From Pseudomonas arsenicoxydans (GTDB taxonomy: Bacteria > Pseudomonadota > Gammaproteobacteria > Pseudomonadales > Pseudomonadaceae): a stretch of DNA of 64,000 bases. The notes beneath the pieces were generated by a model. The model searched no databases. It worked only from the letters and a program-made list of their open reading frames with translations, and was not told the DNA's origin. Location: positions 1,006,501-1,070,500 of the forward strand of contig NZ_LT629705.1 in assembly GCF_900103875.1 (NCBI RefSeq). Direction: 5' to 3'. The translations under genes and the position numbers were made by a program. Of the stretch, positions 33,733 through 44,159 are shown one piece after another (the stretch's first letter is position 1; each line of letters starts with the position of its first letter).

Positions 33733-35301
33733 ATGGCCTTCCCCAGCCGCCATTCACTCTTCCCCTTCCTTTCCTGGTTGCCCCGGCAAACCCGCGCCAG
33801 CGTCGGCCGTGACCTGATCGTCGGCCTCAGTGGCGCCATTCTCGCGTTGCCGCAATCCATTGCCTACGCACTGATTGCCGGTCTCCCGCCCGAATATGGC
33901 CTCTATGCTGCGATCATCCCGGTGTTGATCGCCTGCCTGTGGGGTTCGTCGTGGCATTTGATCTGCGGTCCGACGGCGGCCATTTCCATTGTCCTGTACG
34001 CGAGCGTCAGTCCACTGGCGGTTCCAGCGACACAGGACTACGTGACGTTGATCCTGTTGCTGACCTTTCTGGCCGGCATTTTCCAATGGCTGCTGGGGTT
34101 GCTGCGGTTTGGCGCGCTGGTGAATTTCGTCTCGCACTCGGTGGTGCTGGGTTTCACCCTCGGCGCGGCGGTGGTGATTGCCATCGGCCAACTGCCGAAC
34201 CTGCTGGGGCTGGACCTGCCCAATCAAGCCACGGCGTTGAACAGCCTGATGATGCTGTTGAGTCATCTCGGCGCGATGGACAAGCCGTCGCTGGTACTGG
34301 GCGTGGCGACGGTCGTGGTGGGCGTGATCCTGAAAATGCTCCTGCCACGCTGGCCGACGCTGTTGATCACCTTGGTGTTGAGCGGACTGCTGGTATGGGT
34401 TTGGCCATCGATGTTCGGTCATGTGAAGTTGGTCAGCGCGTTTGTCGGGCGGTTGCCGCCGTTCAGCCCGCTGCCGCTGGACCTGGATCTGATCCTGCGC
34501 CTGCTGCCCAGCGCCGTGGCCGTTGGAATGCTCGGGCTGGTGACGAGCCTGTCGATTGCACGTTCCTTGTCGACGCGCTCACAGCAACTGCTGGATGCCA
34601 ATCAGGAAGTCCGCGCACAGGGATTATCGAACATTGTCGGGGCGTTCTTTTCCGGATCGCTGTCGGCCGGCTCCTTCACCCGTTCGGGCCTGAGCTACGA
34701 GGCGGGCGCCTGCTCACCGCTGGCTGGCGTCTTTTCGGCCATTTGGGTGGCACTGTTCGCGATCTTTGGCGCGGTGCTGATCGCGCACATTCCGATACCG
34801 GCGATGGCGGGCAGTATTTTGCTGATCGCTTGGGGCCTGGTGGATCATCGCGGCATTCGCGCGTTGTTGCGGGTCAGTCGCGCCGAGTTCGTGGTGATGG
34901 CACTGACCTGTGTCGCCACGCTGCTGCTGGAGTTGCAGACGGCAATTTACGCCGGGGTGCTGGCGTCCTTGTTCTTCTATCTCAAACGCACTTCGCAACC
35001 GCGCGTGCAACATTGGCGTGAAGGCGATGAAGATATTCTGCGGGTCGGCGGGTCGATCTTTTTCGGCGCCAGCCATTACCTGCAAGTACGTCTGCAACGC
35101 ATGCACGGCGCGCGAGTCGTGATCGAGGCGCAGCAGATCAACTTTATCGACTATTCGGGGGTGGAAATGCTTCACCAGGAAGCACGACGGCTTCTGCGCC
35201 AGGATCGCAGCCTGACCCTGCGTGGTGCTCGGCCGCCAGTGATAGAAGAACTGAGAAAGCTCGAAGGCGCGGAGAAATGCCCGATCCGGTTTGAGGACTG
35301 A
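33733..35301 (+). CDS. SulP-family anion transporter with STAS domain
   Basis: Inner-membrane transporter of 522 aa, about 10-12 helices, then a C-terminal STAS domain (~430-510, VVIEAQQINFIDYSGVEMLHQEARRL). The SulP signature is near the start (GLSGAILALPQSIAYALIAGLPPEYGLYAAIIP), and the FFSGSLSAGSFTRSGLSYEAG segment lies in the second half. Its position just after betC and the choline-binding gene suggests handling of sulfate, either uptake or export, but SulP members also move bicarbonate and other anions. The repeat between them may separate transcription. Confidence 0.92.
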   Translation: MAFPSRHSLFPFLSWLPRQTRASVGRDLIVGLSGAILALPQSIAYALIAGLPPEYGLYAAIIPVLIACLWGSSWHLICGPTAAISIVLYASVSPLAVPATQDYVTLILLLTFLAGIFQWLLGLLRFGALVNFVSHSVVLGFTLGAAVVIAIGQLPNLLGLDLPNQATALNSLMMLLSHLGAMDKPSLVLGVATVVVGVILKMLLPRWPTLLITLVLSGLLVWVWPSMFGHVKLVSAFVGRLPPFSPLPLDLDLILRLLPSAVAVGMLGLVTSLSIARSLSTRSQQLLDANQEVRAQGLSNIVGAFFSGSLSAGSFTRSGLSYEAGACSPLAGVFSAIWVALFAIFGAVLIAHIPIPAMAGSILLIAWGLVDHRGIRALLRVSRAEFVVMALTCVATLLLELQTAIYAGVLASLFFYLKRTSQPRVQHWREGDEDILRVGGSIFFGASHYLQVRLQRMHGARVVIEAQQINFIDYSGVEMLHQEARRLLRQDRSLTLRGARPPVIEELRKLEGAEKCPIRFED

Positions 35302-35323
35302 TCTACGACGCTCCCGCCCTTGA

Positions 35324-36145
35324 CTACAGCGCCAGCTGCCGACGAAGTTCGGCCAGCACCGGCGCCGTGTCCGGGCGCACGCCGCGCCACAGGAAGAACG
35401 CTTCCGCCGCTTGTTCAGCCAGCATGCCCAAGCCGTCCATGGATACCGCTGCGCCGTGTTCACTGGCCCAACGGCAGAAGGAAGTCGGCTCTTTGCCGTA
35501 CATCATGTCGTAGCACACCGTCTTGCCCGGTTCGATCAGGCTGCTGGCAATCGGCGGCACATCGCCCGACAAGCTCGCCGATGTCGCATTGATGATCAGG
35601 TCCACCGGCTCGCACAACCAGTCGAAGCCACTGGCCGATACTGGCCCCAAGTCGCGGAACAGCTCCGCCAGGAGCTCGGCTTTCTCCACCGTGCGGTTGG
35701 CGATGATTACCGACGCCGGCTGCTCAGCCAGCAACGGTTCCAGCGCGCCACGCACCGCGCCGCCAGCACCGAGCAACAGGACGCGTTTACCCTTGAGGCT
35801 GAAACCGGCGTTGACGGTCAAGTCACGTACCAGCCCGGCGCCGTCGGTGTTGTCACCGAGCAGCGTGCCGTCGTCGAGTTTGCTCAAGGTGTTTACCGCG
35901 CCAGCCCGTTGTGCCCGTTGCGTCAGGCTGTCGGCCAGGCGAAAGGCCTCTTCCTTGAATGGCACCGTTACATTCGCCCCACGACCTTCGAGGAAAAATG
36001 CCCGGGCGAAGCCGGAAAAATCGTCGAGCGGCGCCAGCGAAGTGCTGTAGTCCAGTTCCTGAGCGGTTTGCTCGGCAAACAAACGGTGAATCAGCGGCGA
36101 CTTGCTGTGGCCAATCGGGTTACCGAATACGACGTAACGGTCCAT
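35324..36145 (-). CDS. aroE: Shikimate dehydrogenase
   Basis: Reduces 3-dehydroshikimate with NADPH in the chorismate pathway. 273 aa. Shikimate-binding [19 protein letters not shown] is at the N-terminus, the catalytic Lys/Asp pair is in VTVPFKEEA and GDNTDGAG, and the nucleotide-binding [13 protein letters not shown] is central. It follows hemF by 13 bases on the same strand, a conserved pseudomonad pair. It ends 22 bases from the convergent SulP gene. Confidence 0.97.
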   Translation of the reverse strand: MDRYVVFGNPIGHSKSPLIHRLFAEQTAQELDYSTSLAPLDDFSGFARAFFLEGRGANVTVPFKEEAFRLADSLTQRAQRAGAVNTLSKLDDGTLLGDNTDGAGLVRDLTVNAGFSLKGKRVLLLGAGGAVRGALEPLLAEQPASVIIANRTVEKAELLAELFRDLGPVSASGFDWLCEPVDLIINATSASLSGDVPPIASSLIEPGKTVCYDMMYGKEPTSFCRWASEHGAAVSMDGLGMLAEQAAEAFFLWRGVRPDTAPVLAELRRQLAL

Positions 36146-36158
36146 CAGAACTCCTCGT

Positions 36159-37097
<939 letters not shown>

Positions 37098-37236
37098 CTA
37101 CGCGGCGCTCCATCGGAGCGGGGGCCGGCGCAAATGGGCGCGTAGCATAACATCGCAGATGGGCCTGCCGCAGTTGACGAAGGTCAAGCTTAGGAGTCCG
37201 ATAGGGAGCTTCGCAAATGACCTAAGGAGAGTTCTG

Positions 37237-38214
37237 ATGGCAAAGCGCATTCAGTTTCGCGCCCATGGCGGCCCCGAAGTGCTCGAGTATGTCGACTATC
37301 AACCCGCCGAGCCCGGCCCGCAGCAGGTTCGCGTGGTCAACAAGGCCATCGGCCTGAACTTCATCGATACCTACTACCGCAGTGGTCTCTATGCGCCACC
37401 CGCGCTGCCATCGGGCCTGGGTGCGGAAGGCGCGGGCGTGGTCGAGGCAGTGGGCAGCGAAGTCACACGCTTCAAGATCGGGGATCGTGTGGCGTACGGC
37501 AGCGGCCCATTGGGCGCTTATAGCGATATTCATGTGTTGCCGGAACCCAATCTGGTGCACCTGCCGGATGCCATCAGTTTCGAACAGGCTGCCGGGGTGA
37601 TGCTTAAAGGCCTGACCGTGCAGTACCTGTTGCGCCAGACCTATGAACTCAAGGGCGGGGAAACCATCCTGTTTCACGCGGCAGCCGGCGGTGTCGGTTC
37701 ACTGGCTTGCCAATGGGCCAAGGCGTTAGGCGTGAAGCTGATCGGAACGGTCAGCTCGCCGCAGAAAGCGGCGCTGGCAAAAGCCAACGGTGCCTGGGCA
37801 ACCATCGATTACAGCCATGAAAACGTCGCACAACGCGTACTGGAATTGACTGACGGGAAAAAAGTCCCCGTGGTGTACGACGGCGTCGGCAAGGACACGT
37901 GGCTGACGTCGCTCGACAGCGTTGCTCCGCGCGGTCTTGTGGTGAGTTTCGGTAATGCGTCCGGAGCGGTCGACGGGGTGAACCTGGGGATTTTGGCGGC
38001 GAAGGGTTCGTTGTACGTCACCCGGCCGACGCTGGCGACTTACGCCAACAACGCCGAGAACCTGCAGCGCATGGCGGATGAGCTGTTTGAGATGATCATC
38101 AGCGGGAAGTTGAAGGTGGACATCAGCCAGAAGTATCCGCTGGCTGAAGCGGCGAAAGCGCAGGCTGAGTTGTCGGCGCGACGTACGACAGGCTCGACAG
38201 TTCTGCTGCCTTAA
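37237..38214 (+). CDS. qor: NADPH:quinone oxidoreductase (zeta-crystallin type)
   Basis: Cytoplasmic zinc-free medium-chain reductase, 325 aa. GroES-like N-domain with GLNFIDTYYRSGLY and the signature GLGAEGAGVVEAVG; nucleotide-binding HAAAGGVGSLACQWAKALG (~150); and a Ser in place of a zinc ligand set. TAAGGAGA lies six bases before the chosen ATG. An earlier ATG at 37159 would add 26 unrelated residues. Ends in a REPIN that separates it from tsaC. Confidence 0.93.
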   Translation: MAKRIQFRAHGGPEVLEYVDYQPAEPGPQQVRVVNKAIGLNFIDTYYRSGLYAPPALPSGLGAEGAGVVEAVGSEVTRFKIGDRVAYGSGPLGAYSDIHVLPEPNLVHLPDAISFEQAAGVMLKGLTVQYLLRQTYELKGGETILFHAAAGGVGSLACQWAKALGVKLIGTVSSPQKAALAKANGAWATIDYSHENVAQRVLELTDGKKVPVVYDGVGKDTWLTSLDSVAPRGLVVSFGNASGAVDGVNLGILAAKGSLYVTRPTLATYANNAENLQRMADELFEMIISGKLKVDISQKYPLAEAAKAQAELSARRTTGSTVLLP

Positions 38215-38217
38215 GAA

Positions 38218-38307
38218 CGCCATCGCGGGCAAGCCCGCTCCCACAGTTGACCGAGTTTCCTCAGAGGAATGCGGTTAAGTGTGGGAGCGGGCTTGCCCGC
38301 GATTGGC
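38218..38307. repeat. REPIN in inverse orientation
   Basis: CGCCATCGCGGGCAAGCCCG opens the left arm and TGTGGGAGCGGGCTTGCCCG (from 38280) the right arm, with the REP cores facing outward compared with the copy at 17838. It fills the gap between convergent qor and tsaC. Confidence 0.92.
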
Positions 38308-38319
38308 AGCGCCGCGGTC

Positions 38320-38877
38320 TCAATCCGGGCGAATCACATTGCCCGTCGCCAGATCTCGAATCACGCTCGGATTCTTGCGTCCGCCCAGATTCCCGCCCAA
38401 CACGTAATCCACCTGCCCACGAAAATACTGCTCGACGCGAATTCGCGTACGCGCCGCCGGCCGGCCCTGCGGGTTGGCCGACGTTGAAACCAACGGCCCG
38501 ACCACCGCGCACAAATCCCTCACCAGCGGGTGATCGCTGACACGCAGCGCCACCGTTTCATGCACGCCGGTAATCCATTGCGGCAACATATTCTGATGCG
38601 GTACCAGCCAGGTGTTCGGCCCCGGCCAGGTGCTGGCCATGCGATCCATCCACAATTCAGGAAAGTCGTCGAAGAGGAAGTCGAACTGGCGAATGTTGTC
38701 GGCCACCAGAATCAACCCTTTTTCCACCGACCGCCCCTTGATCGCCAGCAGACGATAGACCGCCTCTTCGTCCCACGGGTCGCAACCCAGGCCCCACACG
38801 GCTTCGGTTGGATAGGCGATCACCGCCCCTGCGCGAACGGCTTGTGCGGCTTGTTGCACACGCCAACTGTTGACCAT
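38320..38877 (-). CDS. tsaC: Threonylcarbamoyl-AMP synthase TsaC (YrdC/RimN)
   Basis: Makes threonylcarbamoyl-AMP for the t6A37 tRNA modification. 185 aa, YrdC domain only, without the C-terminal extension of Sua5. Conserved parts: [62 protein letters not shown] and [14 protein letters not shown]. It follows dprA downstream by 54 bases on the same strand; the dprA-tsaC pairing is conserved in gammaproteobacteria. Confidence 0.97.
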   Translation of the reverse strand: MVNSWRVQQAAQAVRAGAVIAYPTEAVWGLGCDPWDEEAVYRLLAIKGRSVEKGLILVADNIRQFDFLFDDFPELWMDRMASTWPGPNTWLVPHQNMLPQWITGVHETVALRVSDHPLVRDLCAVVGPLVSTSANPQGRPAARTRIRVEQYFRGQVDYVLGGNLGGRKNPSVIRDLATGNVIRPD

Positions 38878-38931
38878 GAAAAACTCTCCGGAATAAGGCT
38901 CTGCGCAGTTTACCGATCTTCCTTATAAAAC

Positions 38932-40032
38932 CTAGCTCACCCGTGCAAACCAACGTCCGCTTTCACAGACTGCCCGGCCGTCCATTTCCAGCTCCGTCAA
39001 CGCCGCCAGCACTTTGGACAAGGCCCAGCCGCTGCTGACGGACAACGCTTCACTGGTGTGGGGCGCGGCGTGGAGCAACTTGAGCAACGGGTGCGTCACC
39101 GCTGGAGTGTCTGTGGATAACGGCAACCGTTGCCAGCCGCGTAGCGCTTCAAGGATATGTTCAATGGTTTCCACCAACACTGCGCCGTCGCGGATCAATT
39201 GATGACAGCCCTTGGCGCCAGGATGATGGATTGATCCCGGAATCGCGTAGACCTCGCGACCCTGTTCCGCCGCCAGCCTCGCGGTGATCAACGAACCGCT
39301 CGCAATACTGGCCTCGACCACCAGCACACCCAGGGACAAACCGCTGATGATCCGGTTGCGCCGAGGGAAGTTGCTGGCGCTAGGACCGGCGTCCAGCGGG
39401 AACTCGGAAAGCACCGCGCTACCCGATGCGATCATGGCGTCCGCCAGCCGCCGATTACGCTGTGGATAAAACTTTTCAAGTCCCGTGCCAAGTACACCGA
39501 CCGTTCGCCCGCCCACGTCCAAAGCGGCCTGATGCGCGGCGGCATCGATGCCCAGCGCCAGACCGCTGGTAATGACGAAACCGGCACCGGCCAGACTGCG
39601 CGAAAACGCCGCGGCAGTGTCCATGCCCGGTCGCGATGCGCGACGACTGCCGACCATCGCCAGCTGTGGGATTTCCAGGATTCCCGGATCGCCCGCTACA
39701 AATAACAGCGGCGGCGCATCGCTGATCTGTGCCAGCAGCGCCGGGTAGTCAGGTTGGTCCCACATCAGTAAATGCTGGCCCGAACGCTCTAGCCAAGCCA
39801 ATGCATGGCTCGCGCCATCGCGCACTTCCTGGGCCCGTCGCGCTTCGGCACACGCCAGCGGCAAGCCCAACGAGCGCCAGGCGCTGGCCGGTGCGCTGAT
39901 GGCTTTGGAGGCCGAACCAAACGCTTCGAGCAATTTTCGAAATCGTGCAGGACCGATTTCCGGCAATCGGTGCAGGCGTAAACGAGCTTCCAGTTCCGCA
40001 GGGGAAACCGGTGTGACGGCAGACAGCGACAT
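38932..40032 (-). CDS. dprA: DNA-processing protein DprA (Smf)
   Basis: Loads RecA on incoming single-stranded DNA during transformation. 366 aa: an N-terminal SAM/HhH-like domain (~15-90), a Rossmann-type DprA domain (~95-300, MVGSRRASRPGMDTAAAFSRSLAGAG, TSGLALGIDAAAHQAAL, SEFPLDAGPSASNFPRRNRIISGLS) and a C-terminal winged-helix-like domain ending at residue 366. It contains two perfect DnaA boxes (39112, 39461), with a third in its upstream region at 40078. Lies upstream of tsaC and downstream of the LysM gene. Confidence 0.96.
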   Translation of the reverse strand: MSLSAVTPVSPAELEARLRLHRLPEIGPARFRKLLEAFGSASKAISAPASAWRSLGLPLACAEARRAQEVRDGASHALAWLERSGQHLLMWDQPDYPALLAQISDAPPLLFVAGDPGILEIPQLAMVGSRRASRPGMDTAAAFSRSLAGAGFVITSGLALGIDAAAHQAALDVGGRTVGVLGTGLEKFYPQRNRRLADAMIASGSAVLSEFPLDAGPSASNFPRRNRIISGLSLGVLVVEASIASGSLITARLAAEQGREVYAIPGSIHHPGAKGCHQLIRDGAVLVETIEHILEALRGWQRLPLSTDTPAVTHPLLKLLHAAPHTSEALSVSSGWALSKVLAALTELEMDGRAVCESGRWFARVS

Positions 40033-40112
40033 GGATCATCCTTGATCGTTATGAGCCCCGTTCAAACGGGAATAAGCTGTGGATAACTCTGTTGGTAACT
40101 TGTGGAGCAGGC

Positions 40113-41138
40113 TTACGGATTTCGCACCTTGTCCATGACGGCCAAGGAGCGCGACGCGGTGAGTACCAAACCGTAACTAAGCTTGTCGTAGGTGCGGAAA
40201 ACCATCAGCAAACCCGCGCGCTCGTCGGGAATTTTCAACGGTTGACCGGTGATCCGGTCACGCACGGTTTCGCCGGTTTTCATCACCACCAGCACGTTGC
40301 CTTCGACCAGACCATCGCGCTGGCCTTTGTTCAAGGTGACAACATCCAGCGCACCAATCTGGGTAACCCCGCGCGGCACATCGATAATCAAGCCGTTGAC
40401 CGGCGTCTTGGGCGCGCTGGGCATGAAGGTCGAGTTGATGGATCGCTCTTCACCGCTGAACAAACGGTCACCGAGTCGAACTTCCTGAGTCGTGCGTTGC
40501 AGCGCCAGGGTGGCGACGTCACCTTCGGTGGCGACAATCTCGCCGCCGCCGATGTCGTCGGCGTTGATCCCCAGAAACTCTTTGCTGTCGGGATCGGTAT
40601 AGACCTTGCCCTGACGGAAGATGCCGTAGACCGGCTGGTTCGGATCGAAATGGCCACGGGCGAAGATACGATCACCGGTGCCGCTGAGCACGCGTTCGGC
40701 ATCTCCGGCGACGATGTAGGGCGCCTTGTCGAAGTCCTCGACCTTGTCGACGATGCGGTTGCTCAACAAGAAGCTGTTGATCGATTTCAGCGGAATGCTC
40801 GGGATCGCGTCCGCCACCGGCGCGCTGCGTACCCGAGGCGAGAGCTTGATGGTGCCCCGGGAAGCGCCGCGATTGAGGGTCAGGCGCGGCTGACCATCGA
40901 CGTAAACCAGCGACAACGAATCGCCGGGATAAATGAGATTGGGGTTTTCGATCTGTGGATTGGCTTGCCACAGCTCCGGCCATTTCCATGGCTCACGCAG
41001 AAATTTGCCTGAAATGTCCCAGAGTGTGTCCCCCGCGACCACCGTATATTGCGCTGGAAAACCTTCCTTGAGTTGCACCTGCCCGTGCGCCAAACCGGCC
41101 GAGGCCAGAAGGAGCAAGGCGAGTAGTGATTTCCTCAT
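40113..41138 (-). CDS. Exported LysM peptidoglycan-binding protein
   Basis: A 341-residue protein with a signal peptide (MRKSLLALLLLASAGLAHG) and one N-terminal LysM domain (~32-85, YTVVAGDTLWDISGKFL ... NPNLIYPGDSLSLVY). The remaining ~250 residues have no catalytic signature I recognise and look like repeated beta-rich modules (VYGIFRQGKVYTDPDSKEFLG, ATLALQRTTQEVRLGDRLF). It is divergent from def with a 167-base gap, a gene order conserved in pseudomonads and other gammaproteobacteria. Probably an envelope protein that needs cell-wall contact; function unknown. Confidence 0.9.
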   Translation of the reverse strand: MRKSLLALLLLASAGLAHGQVQLKEGFPAQYTVVAGDTLWDISGKFLREPWKWPELWQANPQIENPNLIYPGDSLSLVYVDGQPRLTLNRGASRGTIKLSPRVRSAPVADAIPSIPLKSINSFLLSNRIVDKVEDFDKAPYIVAGDAERVLSGTGDRIFARGHFDPNQPVYGIFRQGKVYTDPDSKEFLGINADDIGGGEIVATEGDVATLALQRTTQEVRLGDRLFSGEERSINSTFMPSAPKTPVNGLIIDVPRGVTQIGALDVVTLNKGQRDGLVEGNVLVVMKTGETVRDRITGQPLKIPDERAGLLMVFRTYDKLSYGLVLTASRSLAVMDKVRNP

Positions 41139-41305
41139 GCGGTGAATCCCTTTATTATGTGCGTTCGCGTGAAACGCCAGAGCCCTCGTGGCTCGCTCAT
41201 CTATTCTGAAAAGAACAGGGAGCTACGCTTCACAACGGTAGCCGGCATCTTCGGACCCGCCAGGCCATCGCCCGACTTTACCTCACACGTGCAGCAATTG
41301 AGCTT

Positions 41306-41812
41306 ATGGCCATTTTAGACATCCTCGAATTCCCCGACTCGCGCCTGCGCACGATCGCCAAACCGGTGACCGTAGTGGACGACGAAGTGCGTCAGTTGGT
41401 CGATGATATGTTTGAAACAATGTATGAAGCGCCAGGCATCGGCCTCGCCGCGACCCAGGTCAACGTGCACAAACGTATCGTCGTGATGGACCTCTCCGAA
41501 GACCGCAGCGAACCGCGGGTGTTCATCAACCCCGAGTTCGAAGCGCTGACCGACGAGATGGAGCAATACCAGGAAGGCTGCCTCTCGGTGCCGGGTTTCT
41601 ACGAAAACGTCGACCGTCCGCAGAAGGTCAAGGTCAAGGCCCTGGATCGCGACGGCCAGCCTTACGAACTGATCGCCGAAGGCCTGCTCGCAGTGTGCAT
41701 CCAGCACGAATGCGACCACCTGAATGGCAAATTGTTCGTCGACTACCTGTCCAACCTCAAACGCGACCGAATCAAGAAGAAACTGGAAAAGCTCCATCGC
41801 CAGAACGCTTGA
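41306..41812 (+). CDS. def: Peptide deformylase
   Basis: Removes the formyl group from nascent proteins. 168 aa with all three motifs: [10 protein letters not shown] (motif 1), EGCLSVPG (motif 2, Cys metal ligand) and [14 protein letters not shown] (motif 3, HEXXH). A rho-independent terminator lies between it and fmt, so the two translation-linked genes may be expressed unequally. Confidence 0.98.
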   Translation: MAILDILEFPDSRLRTIAKPVTVVDDEVRQLVDDMFETMYEAPGIGLAATQVNVHKRIVVMDLSEDRSEPRVFINPEFEALTDEMEQYQEGCLSVPGFYENVDRPQKVKVKALDRDGQPYELIAEGLLAVCIQHECDHLNGKLFVDYLSNLKRDRIKKKLEKLHRQNA

Positions 41813-41824
41813 TGCCCTCCTTTC

Positions 41825-41851
41825 AAAGGCTTGCTGCGGCAAGCCTTTTTC
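41825..41851 (+). terminator. Intrinsic terminator/attenuator between def and fmt
   Basis: Perfect 10-pair stem AAAGGCTTGC-TGCG-GCAAGCCTTT (41825-41848) followed by TTCTTTTC. It ends 19 bases before the fmt ATG. Confidence 0.8.
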
Positions 41852-41869
41852 TTTTCAGAGATTGCTCCC

Positions 41870-42829
41870 ATGACTGAGCCACTGCGCATCGTCTTTGCCG
41901 GCACCCCGGAATTCGCCGCCGAACACCTCAAGGCCCTGCTCGACAGCCCTTACGAGATCGTCGCGGTCTACACCCAGCCGGACCGTCCGGCGGGTCGCGG
42001 GCAAAAACTGATGCCGAGCCCGGTCAAGCAACTCGCGCTGGAAAACAACATCCCGGTGCTGCAACCGCCCACCCTGCGCAACGAAGACGCTCAGGCCGAA
42101 CTGGCTGCGCTCAAGCCGGACTTGCTGGTGGTGGTCGCCTACGGCCTGATCCTGCCGCAAGCGGTGCTGGATATTCCGCGCCTGGGTTGCATCAACAGCC
42201 ATGCCTCCTTGCTACCGCGCTGGCGCGGTGCGGCGCCCATCCAGCGCGCCGTCGAGGCGGGCGATAGCGAAAGCGGCGTGACCGTGATGCGCATGGAGCT
42301 GGGCCTGGACACCGGGCCGATGCTGCTCAAAGTCACCACGCCGATCACCGCTGAAGACACCGGCGGCAGCCTCCACGACCGTTTGGCCGAAATGGGCCCA
42401 CCGGCTGTGATTCAGGCGATTGCCGGGCTCGCCGCCGGCACGCTGAAGGGCGAAGTGCAGGACGACAGCCTCGCCACCTACGCGCACAAATTGAACAAGG
42501 ACGAAGCACGCATCGACTGGAGCCGCCCGGCGGTTGAGCTGGAACGTCTGGTCCGTGCCTTCAACCCGTGGCCGATCACCCACAGCACGCTGAATGGCGA
42601 AGCCTTGAAAGTGCTGGCCGCTACAGTCGCCGAAGGGCAGGGCGCACCGGGGGAAATCCTCAGCGCCAGCAAGGACGGCTTGATCGTCGCCTGCGGCGAG
42701 CAGGCCTTGTGCCTGACCCGTTTGCAATTGCCTGGCGGCAAGGCGCTGAATTTCAGTGACCTGTTCAACAGCCGTCGTGAGAAATTCGCCGTCGGCACCG
42801 TGCTCGGCCAAGTGGCGGACGCTCAATGA
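41870..42829 (+). CDS. fmt: Methionyl-tRNA formyltransferase
   Basis: Adds the formyl group to initiator Met-tRNA. 319 aa with the formyl-transferase N-domain ([18 protein letters not shown]; catalytic [24 protein letters not shown]) and C-terminal OB domain (from ~210, [25 protein letters not shown]). The ATG at 41870 is chosen; the frame is open further upstream through the terminator hairpin. The stop overlaps the rsmB start (ATGA). Confidence 0.97.
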   Translation: MTEPLRIVFAGTPEFAAEHLKALLDSPYEIVAVYTQPDRPAGRGQKLMPSPVKQLALENNIPVLQPPTLRNEDAQAELAALKPDLLVVVAYGLILPQAVLDIPRLGCINSHASLLPRWRGAAPIQRAVEAGDSESGVTVMRMELGLDTGPMLLKVTTPITAEDTGGSLHDRLAEMGPPAVIQAIAGLAAGTLKGEVQDDSLATYAHKLNKDEARIDWSRPAVELERLVRAFNPWPITHSTLNGEALKVLAATVAEGQGAPGEILSASKDGLIVACGEQALCLTRLQLPGGKALNFSDLFNSRREKFAVGTVLGQVADAQ

Positions 42830-44136
42830 ATCCGCGTCTGGCCGCCGCCAAGGCACTGGCTGCTGTTCTCAACGGTAAAGCATCCCTCAACAGTTCGTTG
42901 CCCACACAAATGGACAAGGTTGAGGACCGCGATCGCGGCTTTACCCAGGACCTGGCGTTCGGCACTGCGCGCTGGCAACCGCGTTTGTCGGCGCTGGCGG
43001 CCAAGTTGCTGCAGAAGCCGTTCAAGGCGGCGGACGCTGATGTCGAGGCGTTGTTGCTGGTCGGTCTCTACCAATTGCTCTACACCCGCGTTCCGGCCCA
43101 CGCCGCCATCGGCGAAACCGTGGGCTGCGCCGACAAGCTGAAAAAACCCTGGGCCAAGGCCTTGCTCAATGCCGTGCTGCGCCGCGCCCAGCGTGAAAGC
43201 GAAGCGCTGCTGGCCGAACTGGAACATGACCCGGTGGTGCGCACTGCCCATCCACGCTGGCTGCAGAAATCCCTGAAGGCCTTCTGGCCTGAGCAGTGGG
43301 AAGCCATTTGCGCCGCGAACAATGCGCATCCGCCGATGATTCTGCGGGTCAACCGTCGCCATCATTCTCGCGATGCGTATCTCGGGCTGCTGACGCAAGC
43401 CGGCATCGCCGCCACGCCGTGCATTTACAGCCAGGACGGCATCATCCTCGAAGCAGCAACCGACGTGCGCAGCCTGCCCGGCTTCGCCGAAGGCTGGATC
43501 AGCGTGCAGGACGAAGCAGCGCAACTGGCCGCCGACCTGCTCGACCTGGCGCCAGGCCAACGGGTGCTGGACGCCTGCTGCGCGCCGGGCGGCAAAACCT
43601 GCCACATTCTTGAGGCCGAGCCAAAACTGGCGGGCGTCGTGGCGGTGGACCTGGAGGCCAAGCGTCTGGTGCGGGTGCGCGAAAACCTTGCACGCCTTGG
43701 CCTGAGCGCCGAGCTGATCGCTGCCGATGGCCGCGACACCGCTACCTGGTGGGACGGCAAACCGTTTCAACGCATCTTGCTCGACGCGCCGTGTTCGGCC
43801 ACCGGCGTAATCCGTCGTCACCCGGACATCAAACTGACACGCCAACCCGACGACATCGCCGCATTGGCGGTGCTGCAAGGTGAGCTGCTCGACGCCCTGT
43901 GGATAACTCTGGAAGTCGGCGGGATTCTGCTTTACGCCACCTGCTCCACGCTGCCGACCGAGAACACCGAGGTCATCGAAGCGTTCCTCGCTCGCACGCC
44001 GGGTGCCCGTGAGCTGGATCTCGCCACGACGGCCGGCATCAAGCAGCCGCACGGTCGCCAGTTGCTGGCTCAGGAAGGTGGCCACGACGGTTTCTACTAC
44101 GCCAAGCTGATCAAGATCGCCGCCGCGCGCGGTTAA
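42826..44136 (+). CDS. rsmB: 16S rRNA (cytosine-967-C5)-methyltransferase RsmB (Sun)
   Basis: Makes m5C967 in 16S rRNA. 436 aa: an N-terminal NusB-like RNA-binding domain (1-~140, [21 protein letters not shown]) and a Rossmann methyltransferase domain with [17 protein letters not shown], the catalytic Cys in [17 protein letters not shown] and the second Cys in [11 protein letters not shown]. Translationally coupled to fmt; trkA follows after 23 bases. One DnaA box lies in the coding sequence at 43898. Confidence 0.97.
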   Translation: MNPRLAAAKALAAVLNGKASLNSSLPTQMDKVEDRDRGFTQDLAFGTARWQPRLSALAAKLLQKPFKAADADVEALLLVGLYQLLYTRVPAHAAIGETVGCADKLKKPWAKALLNAVLRRAQRESEALLAELEHDPVVRTAHPRWLQKSLKAFWPEQWEAICAANNAHPPMILRVNRRHHSRDAYLGLLTQAGIAATPCIYSQDGIILEAATDVRSLPGFAEGWISVQDEAAQLAADLLDLAPGQRVLDACCAPGGKTCHILEAEPKLAGVVAVDLEAKRLVRVRENLARLGLSAELIAADGRDTATWWDGKPFQRILLDAPCSATGVIRRHPDIKLTRQPDDIAALAVLQGELLDALWITLEVGGILLYATCSTLPTENTEVIEAFLARTPGARELDLATTAGIKQPHGRQLLAQEGGHDGFYYAKLIKIAAARG

Positions 44137-44159
44137 CGGGATATCAAGGGAGTGACTGG

